This document shows positions 48,946 to 59,949 of a stretch of 64,000 nt of DNA, piece after piece. Where the stretch lies: NCBI GenBank assembly GCA_900618425.1, contig UZAN01039747.1, positions 2,674-66,673 of the forward strand. Reading direction: 5' to 3'. Each line of letters opens with the position of its first letter. Position 1 is the stretch's first letter. The position numbers were made by a program, and so were the translations under genes. The notes under the pieces are model-generated. The model saw nothing but the letters and a program-made list of their open reading frames with translations, was not told where the DNA came from and did not search any database. This stretch comes from Echinostoma caproni. Taxonomy: Eukaryota > Platyhelminthes > Trematoda > Plagiorchiida > Echinostomatidae.

Positions 48946-49600
48946 AATTATAACTCAAGGTTCAACTCCACTGCAAGTGAACTGATTACGTCAAAGACTT
49001 TTGAACTCACAGAACGAGATGATTTTATGCGGCTAGCAATACTTCACCAACAGTTTTTCATTGGACTTACATAAGCGAGGTTTGAAAAAGGCAGGAAGAT
49101 GAATCAGGTGCTTGCGTGTCATGAGGTGTTTTACACTTGATGACGCTGGGTTACATGTGACTGCCTAACTAGTGATTATGGATTGCCTCATAGATTTTGC
49201 CAAACACTTTGGAATGTTTTTGACCGTGCGTTCATGTTCACAAAGTAAACAGGTGACGAATATTTCATTCTCAGGGCCTTTCTCGATTAATGAAACAATG
49301 TAATCTATTTTAAAAGATCTGTGGCTTCCACACGGTCAGTTCAAGAAAAGTTCACAATTATTGATATAAAATGTCACCAGAAATCGGATATCGAACGCCA
49401 ACGATTGTCAGAGACCCATCGTTTCTCTGGAACAGTGGATTTGGAAAGGAGAAGGAAATAACAGCGGGTTGTCACGAAGTGAGAAGCAGATTCCACGAAT
49501 CGGTCTTCCATAAAACCTATTTATGACCAATGAATGGAGCTGTTCGCAAATATTGTTATCACCATTAGAAAAGCACGATCATCTTCGCATTTTCACTTCG

Positions 49601-49762
49601 GTTTATTGAATATACAAAGGTACAATTTTTAGGAAGGGGGAAGCGGCCAATCAAAGGGCTGCCATGCAATACACAGTGGGGGAGGTCAGGCAGTTGTGGT
49701 GGGATTCGAACACGTCCTCCGGTGAGATAATTTGGTGACGTTACTACTGGGCCACCACCACC
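49601..49762 (-). mobile_element. SINE family C, best copy
   Basis: On the minus strand the A box TGGCCCAGTAGTAACG and a perfect B box GTTCGAATCCC mark a tRNA-derived head. The body includes GGCAGCCCTTTGATTGGCCG and the 3' end is TATTCAATAAA. The same order occurs at 58779-58935. No cloverleaf acceptor stem is evident, so it is a SINE and not a tRNA gene. Confidence 0.85.
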
Positions 49763-50857
49763 CACATTCACAACGAGCGATCCATGAAATATTGTAGAAA
49801 TGGCAGAAACACATTTCCCGAGAAACTTACTCATAACCGATCAACTGCGAATCACATTGGAATGTGCTTTGAAATATTAAGGCGATCAAGGAAATATATG
49901 GAATTAGCAAACAAAATCAGGTTAACACAGGAATTTTTCATGGTTTGATCGCAGCAGTGGAACTTTATTTCGTTGAGTGGCTTTTTTAAACAAACCGATT
50001 CACGATGATTATTTGTTCGTAAGTGTCGTGGACTACACTGATTTGTTTTGTTCTCTGATATTAATCATCAATTGGACTTCTCTTTACCACAACAGTAGGG
50101 GCGTACTTACAAGCAACAGTATGATCCTATGCTGAAATGGGTCAAATTTGAAGGCCGTTTTGTTTAAATGATTTTAGAATGTCTGTTAGCCGTTCATCAC
50201 CGGTCCGCATGAGAAATATCGATTTACAATGCAAAAGCTTAAAAGCCTTACGCCAAGTCTTGTGATCTATGAGCTTAGTTTGATATTCGTAACTGGAATC
50301 TTCACAAAAAGAAGCATTCGGTAGGGTCCTGATCACGAACTCAACGGTTTACACAGCAATATTTCTCACCCTAATTTTAAACTCACAGTTACAAATTATT
50401 AGCACTGGTTGTTACGTTGTCAAGAAAAAGTGAGGTAAAAATACTGTCCTTAAGGTAATACGTTTTTCACGTAGAGTGAAGTAGGTACCTGTTGGATCAT
50501 TTCTGATCGAATTCTGAACTAGGGCGTGCAATCAGCACTAAGATCGCTCTGATCAATACAATAGTACATGCAACCAATTAAATTCAATCTACTAAGCTTG
50601 TGGTGTTTTTCTGTCAACGATTTAATTTATTTTAACTGTGCTCAACTTATGTGCATTTTCTTTACAAAATGATCTTCCGCTGCAGTTCTCAAAATTACTG
50701 TAGATAGGTCAGTTTTGTGCTTCAACAAATTGGGTTTGTGCTTGCTCTTGTCGCTTTTGAAATCAACAATTAACACCTACCCCGAAAGCGTTCATTGAGG
50801 TTTACACTCTGGCTCTTCGAAAAAAATGCGTTTGCACGTAACGCAGCAATGTTCGTT

Positions 50858-51022
50858 AAATGGAGTATGAAGCTTGGATTAGCCGTTCGATTGTTAAGGG
50901 GCACCGGGCAGTCTTGATGGTCTTTAGTGTGGGTTTCACCTTTTGGGAGATCGTTAAGTTCACAGAATTTCATACATCTACATGCAATGGAAATGTTGGT
51001 GATAACCGAGGTTCTTCGATAA
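50858..51022 (-). mobile_element. Body of hammerhead element, copy 2
   Basis: The reverse complement begins GGTTATCACCAACATTTCC and aligns with 13350-13505 over most of its length. No ribozyme core or tRNA head is found upstream of it on this strand, so the copy is 5'-truncated. It explains much of the 127-codon + frame at 50860-51243, which is antisense of the repeat. Confidence 0.7.
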
Positions 51023-52251
51023 AATTTATGCTTTTCAAAAAGCTACACCAGACAACGATTGCGACGCTGTTCACAATTTTCATGTTGGTAATACAATTGC
51101 TAGTTACGAGCTTTGATGGAATACAAAAATACGTTCTCCCAAATCAGTGTTTCGAAATGAATTCAGTTTTATTGGCTACTCCAAGTGGTCCCTTTTGTGT
51201 GGTTTTTTTATTCGATCAAATGCCAGATACTAACCTTGTGTGATATCAAGAGAACTGTGCACTTCATAAAAAAAGTTGGATTTTCAAAGAAGGATCAGAA
51301 AAGTAAAATTGCTCGGTCCTGATTGACAAATTCCTAGTTGGTTAGGCTAGAAAGTTATCTTCTGTAGAATAGTTTAATCCTAGCAAAATATGCGCCAAAT
51401 CAACTCTTTCTATCACCATCTGCAATCATTATGTAGCAGAATCTGTCGACCGTCCGAAATTGTATTTTCAACTATACTCAGAAGGTGCCAAACCTGAATC
51501 AGTTGTCAGCCGATTTAATATCAAATGGAATTCGTTACACCGGCTGTCGTGTCGAAATGCCCATTGCTATCTGCCTCGCCGGGGAAACAAAAAGCATCCG
51601 TTTGACGTCTGACGTCAGACGAATAGAAGTTCTTATTTCGGTGTAAAGCGTTGGCAAGAATCTGTTTTTTATCCCGACAATAAGTGCCGGGTTCCTCAAA
51701 ACCATATTNTTAGAGGAATGCTTGCTAGGTTGCCCTCCAAAGGACTGCATACTAGGCTAGAAGCGGTTAGTGACCCAGATTTGCCCGTTATAGTGTAAAA
51801 GGCTGAACTCGGCAAAAGGGCGAAATGGAACAACTAATTTTATTTAGCACATACAAATGGCTTTTTTCAATAACTCCGGAGCTCGGAGGTGCATTTGCCT
51901 AACCTTTTACCAGCATAAGGTCAGCAGTGATAATCCTCAACCACACAAGTTGACTAAACTATCACAGTTTCCTCAATCCCAAGTAATAACGTGGAAAAAT
52001 CCATATATGCACAAGCCTTACCTCAGTGACTGTCCCTGCGCAAAGTAGAATAAAATTATTCCATTGCAGAGAACAGAAACAGACAATTATTGATCTGTGA
52101 TTGCAAACGCATGCTTAATATTGATGAAAGCTATATATATATCATGGTTGAATTGGTTGCATGAAAAGTAGAACGCAATTCTTATTTTGAAGGAAGTTAT
52201 GATCGTCACGGCATGGAATAAGAATAAATAAGCACTTTTGTGCATAAAAAG

Positions 52252-52445
52252 GCTGTTGAAGCTGGTTCGTTTTATTTGCTACTTGTGGAGGGGCTTTGTG
52301 AAGTTAGTTACGTGCTTCCAGATATACGCAGCGTCTGCCTTTTAAGGTGGTGCACCAAACCGTTCTATAGTTCAATTGATTCTCAGAAACTAAAAAAGTC
52401 AAACTTTTGGGACCATCCCTTTCAGTTGACCAACAGCTCATCAGG
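52252..52445 (+). CDS. Candidate coding exon
   Basis: Frame of 64 codons plus two bases from AAAAAG/GCTGTT to a CAGG/GTAGGG donor. It reads AVEAGSFYLLLVEGLCEVSY then PDIRSVCLLRWCTKPF, with 16 of 69 codons of the open frame starting with G. The acceptor pyrimidine tract is weak. Family not recognised. Confidence 0.27.
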
Positions 52446-52764
52446 GTAGGGAACCGATTGGTGCAGATAAGCATGGATACAAGGTCGTATCTCATACCGA
52501 ATTATGCGTATTGTGGAATACTCACGGGGTTGGGGCAGCTTGGCTTCGTAGCGATATGTTTATGCTAAAATATTCAATTCGGCGTTTGTAGCTCGTCCTT
52601 TTGACAAAGTTTGGTTATTGAACTTTGCAGTAGCGAAAGTGGTACCTCAGTTAAATTGGTTCTGGATAAAGAATTATCCACTAGTTTATGAAAGAACAAC
52701 AAACCACTCAATTGTGTCACTTGCCGAAATCAAAAGCAATATTTTCGATCAACTGCAACTATAA

Positions 52765-52828
52765 ATGTACAATGCGAGGCGCCTGACTACTGAGCGGAGA
52801 CTTTTCTCGGACCCTGGGATTCTCAAAG
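52765..52828 (+). CDS. Candidate first coding exon
   Basis: ATG immediately after an in-frame TAA, then 21 codons plus one base to a perfect GTAAGT donor. MYNARRLTTERRLFSDPGIL is Arg-rich and could be a mitochondrial presequence, but it is too short to be sure. Confidence 0.25.
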
Positions 52829-54129
52829 GTAAGTCAATTTGGACGTGAATGAAATTACATGGAATCAAAAATAAGTCCTAAGGTAATCACTGAGGGGGCT
52901 GTTTTTGATCAATTCAATCGAACAGTTTAGATATATTTCTCCTTCTAAATCATTCAATGGAACAGATTTTTAATTCCTTTCTCAAAGTAAATTATACTTT
53001 ATATTATTATGAGGTCTTTCTTAAAAGAAAAATATAACAATTCGATCAAATATGGTAAATTCTACTGGTTTAGTATTTTTAGTATTTTCCTTGCGTTAAA
53101 CAATTGCGGTACGTGATATATCTTTTGTCATGTTTGCTATATCAGGTATAAAAATTTGTATTTTGTAGCTTAGGCTGAAGGAATTTAGCTTCTCCGGTTC
53201 GTGGGGCATTGATGGGTACACCTGATCCAGTCCGATTTTTTTGTTCAAGGAGATGATCAAAGAGTGCTAAGCGTAAATAACTTCTCCATGGTGTCTGAAT
53301 CGGGTTCGGTCTGTGGTCGCCACTGATTCAAGCCAAAGGGTGTCCTTCTTTGAAATCCATGTAAACATTCTTGATTTTTCACTATGCAATTATTATATTA
53401 TAACACCATAACTAATCTCATTGTGGATTGGGGTTTGTGTTTATAACCCTTAACCGATTGCACATAACGTCCTTATTTCTATTTGTATTTCAAGTGAATT
53501 GCTTTCATTTTGTATCAAAAGTAAATAAAAAGTTCATGACAAATGCAAAGTGGTGATAGCTTGCGGATAACTTTGGGTTTGTAATTTCAGATACACTTCT
53601 TCTAGGTGATTTATCACAAAATGTATAGTAGTTTGAAGTGTCAAGTGATATATCCGAAAAAACCCTATGTTACCCCACTCATGTTCTTAAAATTATAATT
53701 CGATAGATGTGGCATTTTATAATTCCTGTTAATGGATGATGGACTTTGATTAATTAAAGCAATTAGTTTGGAGCGCCTACGAAAAGAATTATTGAATAAA
53801 TTAATAAATAATAAAATAATCCAGTAGACCAATGAAGTACTTTGCATGATTTTCATGCATAATGTAGTATAGAATGTATAATGTTGGATAAGCTCTTCGT
53901 CTGATCATAAAACATGGATGACAGGTGTTAGTTATCTCCCGCATCATTTGTAGTCTGCCTGCAATCTAGTCTACAATTTGACGGTTTTTACTAAGCGGAA
54001 CCAGTATAATTCATTTTTATTTATTATAATAAGCTTTAAATGCTTAACCACAGACGTGAATATATGGTGCAGTAGCGGTTAAACGGCAGCACAGGTTTCG
54101 AATGTGTCAGGTATCACTCGCAGCAGTAA

Positions 54130-54164
54130 AGTAGTAGTAGTAGTGGTAGTAGTAGTAGTAGTAG
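54130..54164. repeat. GTA/AGT microsatellite
   Basis: Eleven imperfect GTA units with one GTG; yields Val or Thr runs in chance frames. Confidence 0.92.
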
Positions 54165-54582
54165 GAAACGGAACTACATCAATGAGCGCACGAAGAGTAT
54201 ATCGCCNTATATCGCCAATTTCAGGGCACTTGGAGATACCTCGTGTCCTTCTGCAGTGTTGGGAAACGGCCAAGCCAAATCGAAGGCGTATCCAAGCGTA
54301 TCGCATTGTATCTTAACTGCAATGAAGCCTAAACACATTTTTACCCGAATCCTAATCAGCCTTGAGTATGGTTATTTATTATTTAAAAGTGCCCGAATGG
54401 TAATAAAATTATAGATGTCCTCGAGCATCAAGTTTTCCAAGTTGATAGACGGTTAATTTTACTTTATTTGAACGCAATCTAATGAGTGAACCATTTTTCA
54501 TACGATTTCTTCAGTGGAAAATGGATGTTACGTACTCCAACCGGCAAGCCCAATAATAGCTTAATGATTTGCAGTCTAATCA

Positions 54583-54622
54583 CATATATATATATATATA
54601 TATGTATGTATATATATATATG
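54583..54622. repeat. AT/GT microsatellite
   Basis: AT dinucleotides interrupted by TGTATG, about 40 bases. Confidence 0.95.
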
Positions 54623-55175
54623 TGCAGTCAAGCCTTTGCTGTCACAAACCAACTCTGTGACAGAATATAATAGTATTCAACTACGCTTCCACGAACACTC
54701 AATCAACCACCTCCCTTTTACCAAGCGTGCAATCGCACTGCTAATCAGGAAGAATGGAAAAAATCTATTCATTAGAGCATCTGGATATCAAATCAGTTAT
54801 CAATTGTAGCGAATGGAGCGTGATAAGCATGCGCGCGCAACCGGCACTAATAAAGTTACTTTAGAAGACGATAAGACGTTCGCGATAACATCTTTGTTCG
54901 GAAGCCAAAGGTACAATGCGACCGGAATGTATTGGATAAAGTTATTTCCCTCCATCATAATCAGATAATGTCGCAATAAGTGATCAGACAGGATGTTACC
55001 AAAAAACTAAGCATACGATAATTTCTGAATGGAAGAAGTATTCCTTACGATTTTCTCACCTGATTTCCAGTTTCATAAATGAAACTTACAATATTGTATA
55101 TCTTTCTCCTCATAAGCGCCTAACAAACGATTACTCTTTTTGTTATACTTCCTGAAATGCTCCTTGGTGGGTTAG

Positions 55176-55442
55176 CGGAAACAAATAGAACGGTGGCAGA
55201 AAGTGCAATATGATGCCTGCTCACCTCACAAAAACGAGCAAACGGAGTTGAATTACATTGCGACAGATAATGATGTTGTCTGGGTAAATGTGTGTTTTTT
55301 TCAATTCATCGAACGTGATAGATTTCATTATTTTGCGATCGATCACTTCAAACGGACAATCCGGAATGCAGCGCAAACGGGTGAAATTCTGTTTGTCCCG
55401 AGCAGGAGCGAAATGTCGTCTGAACACAGAGTACATGAATAA
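55176..55442 (+). CDS. Candidate exon, one of the best in the window
   Basis: A long pyrimidine-rich tract and TTAG (ending 55175) precede a frame open for 88 codons to TAA at 55440-55442. It starts RKQIERWQKVQYDACSPHK and continues NEQTELNYIATDNDVVW, where an internal GTAAAT donor (55284) could end the exon in phase 0. Beyond that it stays coding-like (RFHYFAIDHFKRTIRNAAQT). About 30 percent of codons start with G. Family not recognised. Confidence 0.42.
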   Translation, partial: RKQIERWQKVQYDACSPHKNEQTELNYIATDNDVVWVNVCFFQFIERDRFHYFAIDHFKRTIRNAAQTGEILFVPSRSEMSSEHRVHE

Positions 55443-56118
55443 TGTGAAATAGACTCGGGTGAACGGAAAGAGAAATCAGAAAATCTCCGGATTGTTTAAA
55501 CTCAATCGAATTAAACTTATGTTCCCGAATAGATGATGGACAAAACGGTCATAATAAGCGTAAGCCGATGTTCTCACAAAAAAATCGATAGCATTGATAT
55601 GAACGTAATATGGTGAGCTATGTTGACATTTCGCGATTTAATTTACTTTTATTTTTAAAATAATTGTAAGACTTAACCTCTTAGAATAAAACTGTATCGA
55701 TAATTGATAAGAACTTTTCGTCGATTTTGACCTGTTCAAATAAAATGTCTTGCTGCTGATTGATGTAAACAACCAGTGCGTATAAGAGCTAACCAGGTAT
55801 TCATGGGTTACACCCATACAAAATTAACCGCTTTTTTATTTGTTGAACTGAAAACGTTGAGTATACCAAATTGTTTATTGCCTTATGACGAAGTGATAGT
55901 TGTTACATGACCTAGGTGATATGACTTGTAAAATCAGGTGGTTGAGCATGCATGTATGGTTACGTCATACTTCATACAATCCAGGGAAAATTTACATATT
56001 GTTTCGGAGGCCATAGTGCACTTCGAAAACCCACGAAGTGAGTACCAATGGAATTTTAGTTACTCGCAACAATAAACTGTTACTCAATTATAGGTTTGAC
56101 TTGGTTTAGTTTCTTCAA

Positions 56119-56215
56119 CAGTGCGCGAATCCACTGACCCAAATGGAATCGAACCCGGGACCTCACAGGCAGAACTGAACCATACTTCTCACTCGGTCAC
56201 CGGGTAGCTGCTGCT
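56119..56215 (-). mobile_element. SINE family D, tRNA head copy
   Basis: On the minus strand A-box-like GGTGACCGAGTGAGAAG and a perfect B box GGGTTCGATTCC lie at tRNA-like spacing. The following GGGTCAGTGGATTCGCGC is shared with the 48.9-kb copy. Confidence 0.75.
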
Positions 56216-58284
56216 CAGACAGGTTTGTACTATCCTTATACGTGACAGAGCACAAATCATTTTTATGCGCTTACTGTTCGCATCGCACCTTGAGTATCTC
56301 AGCACTAGCCTCCAAAATGATGACTCCTGATAACATGTTACAGGAAGCAAACGGAGGATTGTTCTATTTATATGGGGAATTTTGCGGAGGAAACAAGAAC
56401 TGCCTTTTTTGGGTCCAGTTGGTAGTAAGTTTGGTTTCTGTCTGTGGGGGTTCCGTGTTTAGTCCCCAGTTGGGTCGATGAAGTGGCACTGCTGATAGGT
56501 TCCAACCAGATGAAAATAAACGTCTTGTGCTTCTTAGATTTCCGATTCACTTTTAGTTGTTCGTGAAAAGACAAAATTCACTGTATAGACATCAGATATG
56601 TTTTCAGATGGAAAACCACTCACGTTGAAGTAACGAACTTCACTCATTGCGCGGCTGTTTTACCCTTAATAATCAAATGATAATCATAATACCAGAGTTG
56701 CAAAATGTTGTAAATTTAATCGTCTTCTTTCGTTTAACTTTACATGAGTAAGCGAAATTGAACTTGTTTTATTTACATTGCAAGTTATCTTTTTCTGTGC
56801 TATGGCCGTTAATGTCGTGTATATGGGGATTGGAAACACTGCGTTTACGATGAAATCGTCCCAAATGAACACTGTTGGTATCTCTTTAAATTTTTATAAA
56901 TAAATCAAATGTACGTACCCTTTATGAATAAGTTTACCTAACAAATCGTGTTTTGTAAAAACACGTGCAAATCCCATTTACATTTAAGTTGGAAGTAAAA
57001 CCTGTGAAATTTTGATGAAGTTTTCGATTGATTAAAAATTCAAAAGAGATAAACAAAGTGGGCTTACAATATCAAATATAGTTTATTTTTGAGGTCTAAA
57101 GTTTGCGTTCATCAAATAGAGTGAAAAGATGCTTTGGACGAACATGCTCAATAGGGGATATGAGCAACATGTCTATCAATCTGGTCAACATTGCAGCAAA
57201 CAAACAAATATTTCAACGTATAATTTTGCCGATTGATGAACGGAGCAAATACGGTGGCACGCGGTTAGGCAAAGAACAAGACCGATTCAATTTCATGTTT
57301 CATAGGATTCTTAAATTTCGTCTAGTTACACTTTGCCCTTATGGTTAATTAGATATGTAGGAATATCTTAACATTTTAAAGCGAAAATGATGGGCATACA
57401 ATGAAGCACGTTTAACGTTACTAGCTGAATGACTCTGGTTCGATAAAATGGACACAAAGATCGCTAAGATCTTTCAAAGGAAGCGCCACACTCTGGCACT
57501 GCAAAATGTGTGAGCTGCATTGATTTCTGCTCTGCCATACGCGTTTACTTTTGTTGAATGATAAGTTTCGTTTGGCAATAAGTTCAAAAACACCAGTTAT
57601 AGTTTGTCCACAATTGTAGAACTCCCACGAAATAACTTGGGCAATATGGAAACTTCGTCAAGCTCTTTATCCAAATAATAAAATGTTGACACTTACGAGG
57701 TGTTCAGGCGGATTGGCGGATAAAGGGTAGAGTAATATTAGATCGGTTCAGAATAATAGGCATCTGTTGGTTTTAAATCCTTGATTTATTGAAAGGTTAT
57801 AACTGAGATTTGGCTTACAAGCAATTTCTCCACGTTTTAGTTTACGGAAATAAACATTGAATGAATGCAGTACCTGTTTATTTATTTTCCAATGTATTCA
57901 ATCGAATTCTCAAGTGAAATGCCAGATTGCATCTGTGAATAAACATGCGATTGCTTTGGATGCCTATATATGTGTGTTTTAATTGTGTTCATTGTGAGGA
58001 AACGGGCAACATTACATCTGTTTTGCACTACATAATAGGTTACTATCTGGTAATGCATTTTTCAATGGTGACAGAAACATGTACTTTAATTGCACAAGTG
58101 TTTGGGGAATTAGTAAAATAGAAAAACTGAAAACAGCTAAATAGTGTTAGACCAAAATATGCATATAGGCTCTATACAACACCACAAACAATACTCCCTG
58201 TTACCGTGAATGTGTGAATGAGAGAGGAAATACGCGGCCGTAAACAAAATGAACCCTCGGAGCATTTGTGAAGAGACTGTTCAG

Positions 58285-58483
58285 GATCCTTTGTGATCTT
58301 GTAGAGGCGGACTTCAGTTGCTTCACTATGGTCACAAGTGCTAATGAAAATGGAAAGAGAAAAGTTGGTTCTTTCACCGGAACTCGTAAGACAGCTGTTG
58401 ATGAATGCGGAACGTTGACCAGTGATTTTCCAGGAGCTAGGTCGGAGTGTTTGTGTAAATCAATGAAACAATCACGTACAGAA
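58285..58483 (+). CDS. Candidate coding exon with two strong donors
   Basis: TTCAG/GATCC is followed by a frame of 66 codons ending at a perfect GAA/GTAAGA donor (58484). A second perfect donor, GCA/GTAAGT, lies 18 bases further on in the same frame, so alternative six-codon extension is possible. The frame reads LVEADFSCFTMVTSANENGK then FTGTRKTAVDECGTLTSDFP; 28 percent of codons start with G. The acceptor is weak, and the frame is open back to 58253. Family not recognised. Confidence 0.37.
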
Positions 58484-58778
58484 GTAAGAAAACAGTATGC
58501 AGTAAGTACATCAATATTTAATAAATTAAAGTAGTTGGTTGATAAGCACCGTCCGAGTGGAATTCAATAAATCCATTGAACTGGAATAATGAATGAACGT
58601 TCTCTACTACGTGCTCGTAATGCATTTTCAAACAAATGTTTATGCAGCATTTTCAAACGTCATACAGAATGTAACAAAATCATACTATATTTGAAATCAC
58701 AAACCAGTAAATCCGACTTTATGAATTTCACTCAACATTTTCTTCAAATTGGATGTGGCAGCTTTTCATCTTTATCAT

Positions 58779-58935
58779 TTTATTGAATATACAGAGATTC
58801 AATTTTCAGTAAGGGGGAAGCGGCCAATCAAAAGGCTGCCGTGCAACACACAATGGGGCGGGAAGTCAGGCGATGGTGGTGGGACTCGAATACATTCCCG
58901 GGGTGATAACGTAGTCACGTTACCACCGGGCCAAC
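58779..58935 (-). mobile_element. SINE family C copy
   Basis: The minus strand shows the A-box region TGGCCCGGTGGTAACG, a B box relic ATTCGAGTCCC, GGCAGCCTTTTGATTGGCCG and the end TATTCAATAAAA. It matches 49601-49762 throughout. Confidence 0.85.
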
Positions 58936-59826
58936 AATCCAACGGTAAACGGAGATAGCCAAGCCTAGCTTACATTTGCACGCTCATATGTCTTTCCCGC
59001 TTTAACCTTTTAATAAAGCGGAACATTTTGTTAACGATCAGTTTACTCTCCACGATGAACGCGTGTACATCATTCAATCGTATATACATGCTTTATTCGT
59101 GAAAAGAAAAGTGACAGCATTTTTCTGCTTCATTGAGTCATTACTCCGAGTAAAAAAGAAGATCAAACAGACACCATTCAAAATTAAGAAACTAAAAAGT
59201 AACCAGGTTGAGCGAAAGTAAACTAGGCCCGTGATTGAAAGCTTTTCTTGTTGAGAGGTAAATCACTTCTGTTCAAATGTTTAGAATATAGTACTGCCAA
59301 AAATGTCCCAGGTCTGAGGGAGTCTCAAATTTGAATTTTATCTGCTACGTGCAAGATATCAAGCCATCGAGCCCTCTTGGACTGAGTTCGCCTAGGCTGA
59401 TGCGAAGGCTGATGACATAGAAAGCTGTTTTTGGCTAGGAAAATTGCAGACAATGATGAGCTTTTGCGCAGTCGATGAAGGCTTGTCATATACTCTCTCT
59501 GTGTTGTGTTTTTAACAGTACAGCAGACGTTCCTCTGAATGGTCATGTATTTGTTACACATCCACCATAGTAAGTCTTATAAGAAATATTTGTAGACTAC
59601 ATGGATTGTCCTTTGAACGTTACATTCATTTGGTTCTACTTTTAAATAGGTATCACTAAAGTATGCTGGCAGATGTCAAGCATAAACCGAGACCTATGAC
59701 ATAGTTCCATGGTTTGGATTGTTGTACGTACTTCTAATAGCCCCGGTAGGATAATCAGGGGGCGCTGTATTACCAACGAGAGTCGACGTTGTTTGATTAC
59801 GTTTCTTGTTTCATAACTATAAACAG

Positions 59827-59949
59827 AATTCCAAACACGATGGATTTGATAGGCGTCACAACCCCAAAGACGCGCTGAGGAAGATCCGAATTGCAACCGA
59901 ATTGCGCATATATTTGTTTCTCTGTGAAAATGGCCACTGCGGTTTACTG
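59827..59949 (+). CDS. Candidate coding exon
   Basis: A strong acceptor (TTCTTGTTTCATAACTATAAACAG; last 12 bases decisive) opens 41 codons in phase 0 reading NSKHDGFDRRHNPKDALRKI to a CTG/GTACTT donor. The frame stays open to TAA at 60001-60003. Family not recognised. Confidence 0.27.

Noticed and set aside
49601..49762. Functional tRNA gene
   Set aside because: A and B boxes are present, but there is no cloverleaf or acceptor stem, and the sequence recurs as a dispersed SINE with a non-tRNA body.
50860..51243. 127-codon + strand ORF
   Set aside because: Its first part is the antisense of a dispersed repeat body also found at 13350-13505.
59390..59445. CTGATGACATAGAAAG as another hammerhead core
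   Set aside because: No stem II between CTGATGA and GAAA and no paired stem I.
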